In this document: positions 31,579 through 40,758 of the stretch, piece after piece
How the letters are laid out: each line of letters opens with the position of its first letter
Position numbering within the stretch: position 1 is the first letter of the stretch
DNA from: Cystobasidiopsis lactophilus
Lineage: Eukaryota; Basidiomycota; Agaricostilbomycetes; Agaricostilbales; Chionosphaeraceae
Assembly (NCBI GenBank): GCA_001599975.1
Contig: BCIO01000001.1
Coordinates: 372,001-436,000, forward strand
Direction of reading: 5' to 3'
Length of the DNA stretch: 64,000 bases
The notes under the pieces: generated by a model
Seen by the model: the letters and a program-made list of their open reading frames with translations, nothing else
The model's database searches: none
Told to the model about the DNA's origin: nothing
Made by a program: the position numbers and the translations under genes

Positions 31579-33148
31579 ATGACCATGGCCCAACTCAGTG
31601 TGAGGACACCTTTCGCCGCACTAACCTTTCATTTGCGACCCATTCTCAAAGGAGGAAGGCCAACACACCCTGCCAGACGAGAGTTTAGCGACTATCTTCC
31701 GATATGCAGCAGAAGACGATCCCTTGCTCCTACAAGTCTACACGGCCGACTCAACGATGCCCTTGCGCCGCCGTGGCTTCCTAGATCGCTGGTTCTGCAA
31801 CCCGGCCCGCTTGAAGACGGCCCATGCCCTCGCCTCTCTCAACAGAAGGTTCTTCAAGCTAATGCCTCCCGCCTTCTTTCGCTTGGTTTACTTGAGCGAC
31901 TCTCTCCAATCCGAACCGACGTGGGACACCAGCTTTATCCAGGCCCCTCTTTCTTTTCTGCAGTCGCTCGCCGACCACACGCGGTCTGTCGATTGCAGCA
32001 TCGATCTGAATAGCCCCCAGCAAGCCCAGATATGCCAGCTCTTGCGAGTTTTCGAGCAAGCGAGGGCTCGACTGGACCTGGCCTTCAACATTGTGCTCGA
32101 GGCTGCTGTGGGAGATCCGGTGGATGGGATGTTGTACAGGACCTTTGTGGCATCTCAGCTCGGCTTCCTGGCTGAATTCCCTTGGAGCCGAGTGACCTCG
32201 CTTTTTTGGGATGGGATTGCCCCTGTCATCCTGGAGAGGCATTTGGAGAACAAGTTTGCCGACCTCATGCCCAACCTAAAGCATCTCCAAGGCAATTGGG
32301 ATCCAGTTCCCTTCCCTCTTCCTTCCGGTTATCAGCCGACCCTCCTGCCTGCTTTTGTGTTTGAGAAACGAGACGGGATTTGGGTACAGATCAGGTGCGC
32401 TAACCCTCCATCCACCTTCCTACGCGATAGGCTCAAGTAGCTTTTAAATCAGCGCATCGTGTGGGTCCGAGGACGTTGTACCTCTGGCTACGTACTACTC
32501 AACCTTCCCACCGTTTGCCTTGACCATCGACTTTGGTATCAATGACACCGCCTTTCCCCCTACACCCTGGCCGGTACATGCTTTGCAGCTGGCCGACAGT
32601 CGCCAAGAGCTGCATCCTCGCTTTTGGGAGGGTCTATCGAGGTGGACATCGGTCACTGAAGTGGCGCACGTCAGCTACCCCCTAGAACCCTCACCTCAGC
32701 TGCAAGCCGACTTTGCGCACCTTTTGCCCTCGATCCCCAACTCAGTCAGCAGGGTGCTCGTCAATGTCATCGCCGGTCCCGAATGTGTCGAATGCGGCTT
32801 GAAAGGCTTGCATCAATCGTGGACAGAGCGGACCAAACGGGCAGATGGAGGCTTCGGATTGGCCTTGGTTTTTGGCTACGACGTCAATCCCGAGGGAGAC
32901 ACAGCTGTCTACGACCGGATCGCAGAGTACATCGATAATGCGCCGGACATACGACGGAGCCAGCGGCCTGGTGCCATTGATGGTACAAGGAGGGGCCGCA
33001 TCATCACCTTCGTATGCTGTCCCTTCTTCTCTTTCTGGTGGTCTGCTAAAGAACGTCTCCGCTCTAGTTGCCGAGGCCTATGCAAAACCACCCAGAGACA
33101 TTCTCTGATGACTGGTTCAAGACTGTTACCTTCAGGATCGCCCCGTGA
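31579..33148 (+). CDS. F-box protein, tandem copy 2
   Basis: The start MTMAQLS (or the second Met) and an intron ending TCAAAG lead into EEGQHTLPDESLATIFRYAA, equivalent to the F-box of the upstream copy. Shared blocks include LKTAHALASLNRRFFKLMPP, AEFPWSRVTSLFWDGIAPVI, LENKFADLMPNLKHLQGNWD and PWPVHALQLADSRQELH. Two or more introns follow; the last (GTATGCTG to CTCTAG) joins to LPRPMQNHPETFSDDW and ends RIAP at 33146-33148. The copy carries an insertion after the F-box (VYTADSTMPLRRRGFLDRWF) not seen in copy 1. It is 75 bp from the end of the AA9 gene on the other strand. Confidence 0.72.
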
Positions 33149-33223
33149 GGCTGTTGCTCCTGATGATCAATGCAATCGAGAGGCACTGGTGCCAAGACGC
33201 TGAGATTGCAAACATTGAACTGT

Positions 33224-35258
33224 CTATATCCAACCCACTCGAGCCGTCATACTGGCCCACAGCAAGAGAAGGCAAAGAGCAGAGAGCGCCGTAGGCTCGG
33301 TGCGGCTGGCGCCTGAGCGACACTTGCGAAAGATAGACCCTGACTCTGGGTGGCCTGGCAGACCGGTCAAAATATTTCAGCTCCTGCTCGATTAGCTCAC
33401 TGGTAGACGCTGCTGATGTGCTACCAGTCGCCGAAGCCTCGCTGATTGATGTATGGTTATCGTCGCCAGGACTCATAGGAGCAGCGGAGGACATCTGGGA
33501 GCCGTCTGAAGCGGCGGTAGACTCATAGGTAGTAGCAGAGCCGCTTGAAGAGCCGGCACTGCCGCCTCCTGGTGGAGGTGGCGAGGAGGTGCCGTCGCCG
33601 TTGTTAAGCTGAACGCCGCAGCAGAGGCTCGGGCCCGCTAAGATTCAGCGTCAGCACATTCTTGGAACGTAGGATATTTTGCTCACGGTTGATGTACTTG
33701 CTTGAGCTCGTCATCGCATTGGTCCATATATCGAGAACTTGGCCGTGTCCTCAGCTCCAAGCTAAGCGTGTCGTTGAGCGACTACCACCGTACCTATTCC
33801 AGGGTCGCTGTCTTTGTCTGTGAATGTGAGGGGCGTTAGTCGGCTGGATCACCAGCGAGAGCGAGAGGCAATCGAAACCCACATGCGCCCGGAAACGCCA
33901 CCAAATTGTCGGACACTGTTAAAGAGCCGCCACCTGTCACCTTCAGCTGCATGCAGTTTGGATAAAACTATGCGCTCTATAAATCAGATCGTGCCGTGCG
34001 CCAACAAATGAAAGGACTGACCTGGGCTCCACCAGCTGGGCAAGCAACAAGCACCTGTGAGCTCTCGAATCGGCGGCAAAAGGCATAGACGAACCCGATG
34101 CAGCTTCGTGTAGAGCAATGATCTCGTGGCGCATGAGGTATTCGCCTGCCTTGAGGTCCTTAGGAATCGTCCACGACCAGATCTATTGCCACCACTCGTG
34201 TCAGCTTGGCGCTGTGCTCTCACCGAAGGAGGATCAAGCCCACCGATCCAGCATTGTACATCTTGGTCGTCGCCCACTGGGTGCCGTCCCAAGTATTCGA
34301 CGCATCTGAAGTAGGTAGGTCAGTATGGCTTGCGGCAAAGAGCAAAAGACAAATGGGCGCACCAATAAGAAACCAGACTGATCCCGAAGCATCAAAGGAA
34401 GAGCAAGCCCCATTACAGGACGCTAGCTAAAAACATGAGAGGAGTCAGTTAAGGAGCCGGATATGATGTGGCAAAGAGCACTCGCATAGGTCAAGATTGG
34501 TCCGACCTGGTTCTGGTCCATCACATGGCCGCAAGTGAAATTCTAATACTAACACTTACGTGGTTCCATCCGCCTTGGCCGTTACCTGGCCTACGTCGAA
34601 AAGGTCAAGTCCGGTGCACCGCCACTTTGAGAGAGACTGACCACATTCCCTCATCATTGCCGTCTAAATTGAGCACGTTAGTCGTTATTAGTGAAAGTAG
34701 ATCTCAAAGCGCACTCCAGAAAGCCTTGACCGTGTCGCCAGCGGCAACGGTCTCAGACTGGGTGGAAGGCGTATTAGAGCCACGGCAGAGCAGCTTTGGG
34801 TTAGTGACGCCAGTGATTGGGGCTTTCAAGCGAATACTTGTCAGCATGTAGCAGCAAGGGCGGGTCATCAAGGTAAAGCACCTGGGTCAATTCAATGACT
34901 GTCAGCTCTGGTTCTGCCGCCGGGGCAGGACTGAAGAGAAGAGACAGAATCCTGCTCACCATTATCTGTGTAAGGTCGGACGGCGCTGTCTTGTGTGGTC
35001 AAGTCTGTGGTGGATGAGAGTCCAGTGTCAACGAGCAGAAGATTCTGTTTCGGCCTTAAGCCAGTGACTTGCATGGGTCCCATCCAGAAACGTTGTTGCT
35101 GCCAAGCATGAACCTGTTGTCTGTCTTCAATATTGCTATGAAAGATCTGGAAAGAAAAATTACCAGACAGGCCAGCCATGTCCGTTTGCCACCGGCAGGA
35201 AAGGGAAGAAGAACGAAAGACCGGTCAGCCAAACGAACGTGGAGTCTGCGTCGCGCAT
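33224..35258 (-). CDS. AA9 lytic polysaccharide monooxygenase, possibly GPI-anchored
   Basis: AA9 enzymes are copper monooxygenases that cleave cellulose and related glucans oxidatively outside the cell. Start MRDADSTFVWLTGLSFFFPF leads through a signal peptide to HGWPV, placing the N-terminal His of the copper brace. Then come SAVRPYTDNG, APITGVTNPKLLCRG, SETVAAGDTVKAFW, GGWNHVGPILTYATSC with the second copper His, DGTQWATTKMYNAGS, WTIPKDLKAGEYLMRHEIIA, GGAQFYPNCMQLKVTGGGS with the axial Tyr and conserved Gln, FPGAYKDSDPGI and SKYINPGPEPLCCGV. The catalytic domain looks complete. A Ser/Thr-rich linker and, after a GTGAGC intron, a hydrophobic end (TALSALCLLLLWASMTA) suggest a GPI anchor. There are about a dozen small exons; the first introns are not fully resolved. 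Confidence 0.9.
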
Positions 35259-36017
35259 GACATTCAGAGAGTCAGGCAGAGTAAAAGAAGTGCGGATAAA
35301 GTGGTGGTTGGCAGCAATGGGCAGATTTTCAAGGGAAAGGCGTGTTGGAGGGCTGGGCGGACAGAGCGAGAGAGAAGGCGTCCAAACTTGTACATCTTGT
35401 ACGCGTTTCGCAATTTAGAAGCAGAAAGGGCACCGCTGGTTCGACTGCATGCGAGAACGAAGAGCTGTTGTACGTCGAGGGTGCGTGCAGCACCTCGTTC
35501 GCGCGGCGGCCTTCACGCTGGCTCGTGCGAAGCAGATTCGCGACAACATGTTATTATGTGACGATTCATACTACCTAATATGTTTGGCAATACTTCAACT
35601 AGCAAAGGGGGCACGCGAGCTTCGAAGGAAGCCTGGGCAGGACAAGCCGGGTGGCGAGGCAGCACAAGCGAATCCCAAAGCAACAGCAAGGCAAGCGATT
35701 CAACGGCAGGTCTCCAGACAACCAAAATGACAGAATAATGCATGAAACCGAACGTAAAGGCCGCAGGAGCAAATGCCAGCGGTCGGCCCCGGGTCTGCGG
35801 CCGATTGGGACCAAGCGTGCTCCGACCGACTTGGTGCTTGTCCCTCGTGGTTTGCTGGGTTGTGGCACCCTCTGTGGATGTAACAAGTCACTTGCAGTCA
35901 AGTGGTGGGTATTGCCCGCCACTTATTGAGAAGTCGACCACAAGCACCGCCTGCCAACTGCGCGAGGCTCCAAAGCCCGCTCCGACCTCTCCTGAGCCTG
36001 GACGGGAACAACGAATC
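35259..36017. other. Divergent intergenic region AA9 / wall protein, 0.76 kb
   Basis: This is a head-to-head promoter region for two secreted-protein genes. I could not recognise a regulator site in it with confidence. Confidence 0.45.
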
Positions 36018-36678
36018 GATGCGGTTAAAGCAGCTCTCGGTGTGCCTGTGCTCGGCGCTACTAGCAGCGGCGCAGACCATCACAAACGCAGAGTCAGTCC
36101 CAACCTCTCGCCAAGAAATCAGGCCATTGTATTGATGTTTTTCGTCCAGCGGCGACACGGTCGTGCTTTCGGTCGTCGACGGTGCGCTTGGTGGCTTGAC
36201 ACGCAGGGCAGTAGGAGCACAGGCTGATTGATGGAAGCAGGCGAGACGGAGACGGTCTCAACAATCACAGGCGTCAACCAGGCGCTGCCCGGTCTGGGCG
36301 CTCCCCCAGCAACACCGAAATGCGAAGGCACAACATGTCCCGCTGACCCTAGTGCGTATTGCCTCCCCTCTTTAGCTCGTAGTTCTATCCCTGATGGACA
36401 TCGCAGCCACCTACGCTGCCTACACGACCGTCAACGGCGTCCAAGAAACGCTCTGGCTCACGTTCACGGCAACCACTCCGGCCACCCCGCCAGCCGCCGC
36501 CGTCCCAGCAGGCACCGTGATGGACGCATCTGCCTACTACGCTTCACTTTCCGCGCGCGCTTCCGCCTCTGGCCTCTCCTCCTCCGCGAACCGCGTCGCC
36601 TTCTCCCCCTCGCTCTGGTCAAGAGTCGGGCTCGCGTCCGCTGCCTTTGGCCTGCTTGGCGCAGCCATTGTACTATGA
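36018..36678 (+). CDS. Small secreted, probably GPI-anchored cell-wall protein
   Basis: The start MRLKQLSVCLCSALLAAAQT is a signal peptide. After an intron (GTCAGT to GTCCAG) come DGDTVVLSVVDGALG, ETETVSTITGVNQALPGLGA and PKCEGTTCPADP, and after another intron TTYAAYTTVNGVQETLWLTF. The C-terminal part is Ala/Ser/Pro-rich (ASAYYASLSARASASGLSSS) and ends in a hydrophobic stretch (VGLASAAFGLLGAAIVL) directly at the stop, the classic layout of a GPI attachment signal. Few Cys and low complexity suggest a structural wall or surface protein. No family recognised. Confidence 0.7.
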
Positions 36679-36986
36679 TGGCTTCGACATTCTTCTGTCT
36701 CCCTCTCTCGCCACACGGGCCCGACTTCTTTACGCATACCATCGCACTCACCGCACCGCGAACGGACACTTTTCTCCTTTTGGCTTTCTCTCAGGTGTGG
36801 GCAGGTCTTCTCCGTGCGTGGGACCTTCCGCCTAGCTTTGTATATTCGAACGCCACCCGCGGCTGGGCCCTCATTTAGAGACGGACCCTTGTCCTTCATA
36901 ATGTCATCACGTCTCTATCCTCAGCAAACGATTTTTGACCGGCGTTCAGACTGAGCTTGGACTCCGACTCTGTGTCAGCTTGGCAG
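36679..36986. other. Convergent intergenic region, 0.3 kb
   Basis: This lies between the 3' ends of the wall-protein gene and the SARAF gene. The SARAF stop used here (36987) is inferred; nothing else was seen. Confidence 0.4.
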
Positions 36987-38087
36987 CTATCGATTCTGCG
37001 TCCCTCCGAACCTGGGACTCTTTTGTGAGCTGGAGCAGGAAGAATGAAGGGAAAGCAAGACCAACCCTGCCGTTACACGCATGCCACTTCCGCCTCCAGA
37101 GCCACCTTCACCCCGGGCATAATCGCGCTCCAGTCGGTTGCCGAACACCCTGCGGTTCGACCCGTCGTCTTGGTACGCCGGTCGCCGAGGTCGGAGCAGC
37201 GCATCGACAATGGTGGCGCCCGCCGCTCCCGCCGCCGCACCCGTCCAAAAGCCTGGCCGGCCGTCGCGCTGTTGCATATTGTTGTTGAAAGGCGGGTACT
37301 TGGAAGTCGAAGAATAAGGAGGTGGCGGCCCATCGTCATCGTTCCCTCCTCCGCCGCCACCGCCGCCGCCGCCTCCAAAGCCAGGTGCTGGTGGAAGTCT
37401 GAGCTGGGGATCGCCAGCCGCTTTCCAGAGTCCGTATAGCATCCATGCCAGCACAGCAAAGAAGGCGGCGAAGAACAGGCCAGAGACCAATTTGTCTTTT
37501 TGAGAGGAGGTTGGGTAGAAGTCGGATTCGAGCGAGGGGTCAGACGTGATGAGGTTGTACGTCAATGTACAAGACCCTTTGAGGATGTAAGGATCTTCTG
37601 GGCCGTTCCAGCCTCTGGAGATCTATTCAGAGGGTTGCCAGAGAAAGACGCTGCATTGAGACTCACTCGCACGACACGGTGGTTCGTCCCAGCCGAATAG
37701 CTCTGGGCAGGCTTGCTTCACACTGTTAAAATCATAAGACCATCCAGCTCAAGAGAAATTGCGAACGAAAGCTCACTCTCCAGTCAATCGCCGCGTCTTC
37801 GCCACCCATATTCGTGCATTGGATCACTTCGGGCGCATACTTTCTGCAGGCCTTGCCCTGGCAATTGAGCTGCCTCAAAGCGGGCCCGCGTCGACCTTCA
37901 ACAGTGTTTCGATCCTGTTCTCCAAACGACACGTCAACAGGGTTGCCGCAGTTTTCACCAAAGATTCACATCATAGAAGGTCAAGACGTCCACATTGGCG
38001 CTTTCGACGACCAGATGAGATGAGCGTGATGCAGAAGGGGCGACGAGCTTACAGCTTGACCCTGTTCTTGTTGGGTTTGGTGGGCAT
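36987..38087 (-). CDS. SARAF homologue (store-operated calcium entry-associated regulatory factor)
   Basis: SARAF is an ER membrane protein that in animals dampens store-operated calcium entry through STIM1. Exons join in phase to KNRVKLANVDVLTFYDDRNT, LRQLNCQGKACRKYAPEVIQ CTNMGG, DWRCEASLPRAIRLGRTTVS CEGWNGPEDPYILKGSCTLT, then a single hydrophobic segment (LVSGLFFAAFFAVLAWMLYG). The cytosolic tail has a poly-Gly run, PPPPYSS and PGFWTGAAAGAAG, as in family members. The Cys and the DPYILKGSC motif are diagnostic. The first coding exon with the signal peptide lies upstream of the ATG at 38087 and was not found. The tail beyond the RP-rich segment could be spliced differently. Confidence 0.87.
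37344..37376 (-). repeat. GGC/GCC repeat coding poly-Gly in SARAF tail
   Basis: A run of GGN codons on the minus strand encodes about eleven consecutive Gly after PAPGF and before NDDDGPPPP. The tract is prone to slippage, so length variation between strains is expected. Confidence 0.8.
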
Positions 38088-39416
38088 TTGCGCGAGATCG
38101 TGGTTGAGGATGAAAGAATTTCGCGAGCTCCAGTCCCGCTGCAGAAATGGGAAGAGCTCGTGGTGAGACCTTCAGGCCAGAAGGCAAAAGCGATGAAACA
38201 CCTGTTGTGGCTCTGCAGCTTAAACCGCCACTTTTCGACGGTGGCATGTGAAATGGATTTCGCGCGCCGGTCTTTCCTCTTCGACCTCGCTCCATGTCCA
38301 ATGCCTCTTGTGTTTGCTTCCCTTACACCTGTAGCCACAGGCAATGCATTTTTGCTACGTCAGATATCCACCGCGGACGCTTCCGCCCTCGTCGCCGACT
38401 TTTTCCTCTGCCGCTCGCGGCTCGACGTCAATGAAACGAACGTTGCTCCTGTTCGCGATGAATGCCTTACCGTAGTGCTTAGCTTGCTGATTCGGTAGAG
38501 CGGCAAGCACTTCTCGGATGGGTGCGTTTCGCCATGGCGTGCAGTGGCAGCTTTGTTCCGTTGGGCGGCTCCTCAAAGGCCAGAACCGGTTGTGTGTTCC
38601 TTTCTGGTCCAAAACAGCCAACTTGCACTCGTTCACTCCTCTTACTGATCTGCCACTACTGCTGCTCGGTCATGCCTCCGAACCGACCAGCTGAAAGGGC
38701 GCGGCACTGTGGCAAACCGAATTCTCCGGCTTCGCACTTTATGCGACGCTAGCTGCCAACCTCCTTCCTCACTGACTCTCAATGCAACAAGGAGAGTTTT
38801 CGATTGAACCGAAAGCGTGGCCAGCTAGGATTGCTTAAGTACGCGACGAGGTATCACCATCATTGCATGTCGCCATTGGTCTGGACCAGCCTGAATCTTG
38901 GATCTCTGCCGAGCCGTGGGCTAAAAGCCTACACCTGCATCCTTGGGTTCGGCGAGTGTTCGGCGCGTGCCTAAATCGTCAGCGGAGACTGGCCCATGGC
39001 TGGGTCACCGCGGGACCCTTCGTTATCTTCGCGAGCCCTATTCTGTGGCCTCTCCGCTGCGGCTCCAACTGGCCAGCACGTCGTCGTTGAATTATGATGG
39101 TGCCGTCCTCAGCGCTACATAAGCTTTGCTCCACGCGCAGATCACCGATCGTATGTCTCGAATATTTTCAATTGGCGGGGACGCCGCCGCCTGATTTGAT
39201 TCGCAAAGGGGACCCTACAATTGCGTCGGTCTGTGCCTATCGAAGCGCCTTTCCATTTTCTAACCCAGCCAGCCATGTTTCGCCACTGATGCTGCTTCTC
39301 GAACCCCCCGGCCTAGAATCCTCTGCCTTCTGTAACTTCAACGCCCTCCGGTCTTTCACCCAATACCAACTTTCTCCTTGCCTCTCGCCTTCTTTCTCTC
39401 TCTCCACCAATCGCCA
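38088..39416. other. Large intergenic region, about 1.3 kb
   Basis: This is a head-to-head region between the SARAF gene and the zinc-finger-like gene. The first SARAF exon should lie at its left end. Several short frames on both strands lack any recognisable content. A long regulated promoter is plausible but not shown. Confidence 0.4.
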
Positions 39417-40473
39417 ATGGAAGCTTGGTGCTTGCGCTGCGAGACGTCCCTGCCGTGAGTTGGTCGTCGCGCCCGAGCTTCTGCCGTCTTTTGTCTCACA
39501 AAAATGGCTCAAAAGGACGCACGAATCTGAGGCCGCCTACTGCGAGACGTGCCAAAAGGAGCTGGACGTCGAGCGGTCCGTCCTCTTCGCCGGCAGCACT
39601 ACCACGGCCAGGAAGAGCAGCCAGTCATGGCGCGAGAGCGAATCCAGCGAAGCCACTGATGCCAGCACGTCAGACTACGAGTCGACCATCGCGACGACAG
39701 CTCCTTCAGACTCTGAAGTTGACGCCGAGCATTCCCCTCACCTGCTGCAATACCCCCTATATCGAGCGAGCCCAAAGGCCATGGCGCTCCGCTCCACCCC
39801 CAACAAATTGCGCGCGCAATTTTTCTTGCCGTGCGTTTTCTTCGAGCCTTGTCATCTCTATGAGCGTGCGATTGACGGAACTTTCATGGATTGCAGGATG
39901 CCCTCGGCGCCGACCGTCATGATGTCTTCCATGCTGGTCGATCTGCCCACGCCCTCCGACGAGCCCCTCTCTTTGCCGGAAGCTATGCCTATCTTCAGCC
40001 GGCCCCGCAAGCCGTTTGCGCGGGTAGACTCTGGCGAAAAGTCCGGGGACGCTGCAAGAGCGGGCAAGCGGGACGGCGAGGTCGATACCGTCCAGCGCCG
40101 TCTTCGCATGCCGCTCAAGGCCTCACGAGCCATCAACGCCCAAGAGACGCCCTTCCGACAGCGTGGTCGCGAGGCTTTTGCGACATTCTATCTTAACAGC
40201 GACGACGAAGAGGACGAGACCCCTTCATCGGCTATCGCCACCAACTCGTCCCGCATTAAGCGGGTCGACAGCGGGCTTAAAACTCCGACACGGCCTATCA
40301 GCAACAGTATTTTGCATCTGTCCAAGCTCGACCTGACCTCGGATTTGGAAGCGACTGACGAGGATGCGCTGGAGAGTAACCCCTTTCGCGGGCGGTCAGC
40401 GGCCATCGCCATCGTCAAGAAGGCAGACGCGGACGAGCCTCGCCGGGGCAGGTCAAGAAGCGTGCGCAACTGA
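39417..40473 (+). CDS. Small zinc-finger-like protein, possibly Ecl1-type
   Basis: The start MEAWCLRCETSLP plus an intron (GTGAGTTGG to CAAAAG) joins to THESEAAYCETCQKELD, giving CxxC-x(13)-CxxC at the very N-terminus. Short fungal Ecl1-type life-span factors carry a similar N-terminal Cys pair arrangement, but the residues around it match only loosely. The remainder is disordered: Ser/Thr-rich, then after a second intron (GTGCGT to TTGCAG) MPSAPTVMMSSMLVDLPTPS, RRLRMPLKASRAINAQETPF, DSGLKTPTRPISNSILHLSK, and a basic end (RRGRSRSVRN). The short S/T-P segments could be phosphosites. Regulatory rather than enzymatic character is inferred. Confidence 0.55.
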
Positions 40474-40758
40474 AGTACCTATGGCGCTGAAGGAGGTTCT
40501 GTGATAATCTGGGCTAAGTAATCGCAATGGTTCTCAAGGGGCGAGCTCATCTCGGTTTGTTTTGTTAGCATCTCTCTCACCGTTACCCCGGCGCAAAAGA
40601 AAAGCATCCCTCTCTTGTAGCTACATCATCGCACCATTCTACTGTCTTCGCATTTGCACTCATATTGATTCAAACGTTTCCTCTATCCTTGCATGCTTCT
40701 CTGCTCTACTTTTTTACTTTATGTACAAGCTTGTTTGGCGTTGATCATGACAAGATCT

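Noticed and set aside
33132-33223. Alternative AA9 C-terminus reading through to a stop at 33132
   Set aside because: The canonical GTGAGC donor and the resulting hydrophobic GPI-like end make the spliced form ending at 33224 more likely; it is kept as an alternative.
34468-34851. Plus-strand frame over the AA9 gene that appears to contain a short protein-like stretch
   Set aside because: AA9 exons on the minus strand explain the sequence completely, including the copper-binding HVGP segment.
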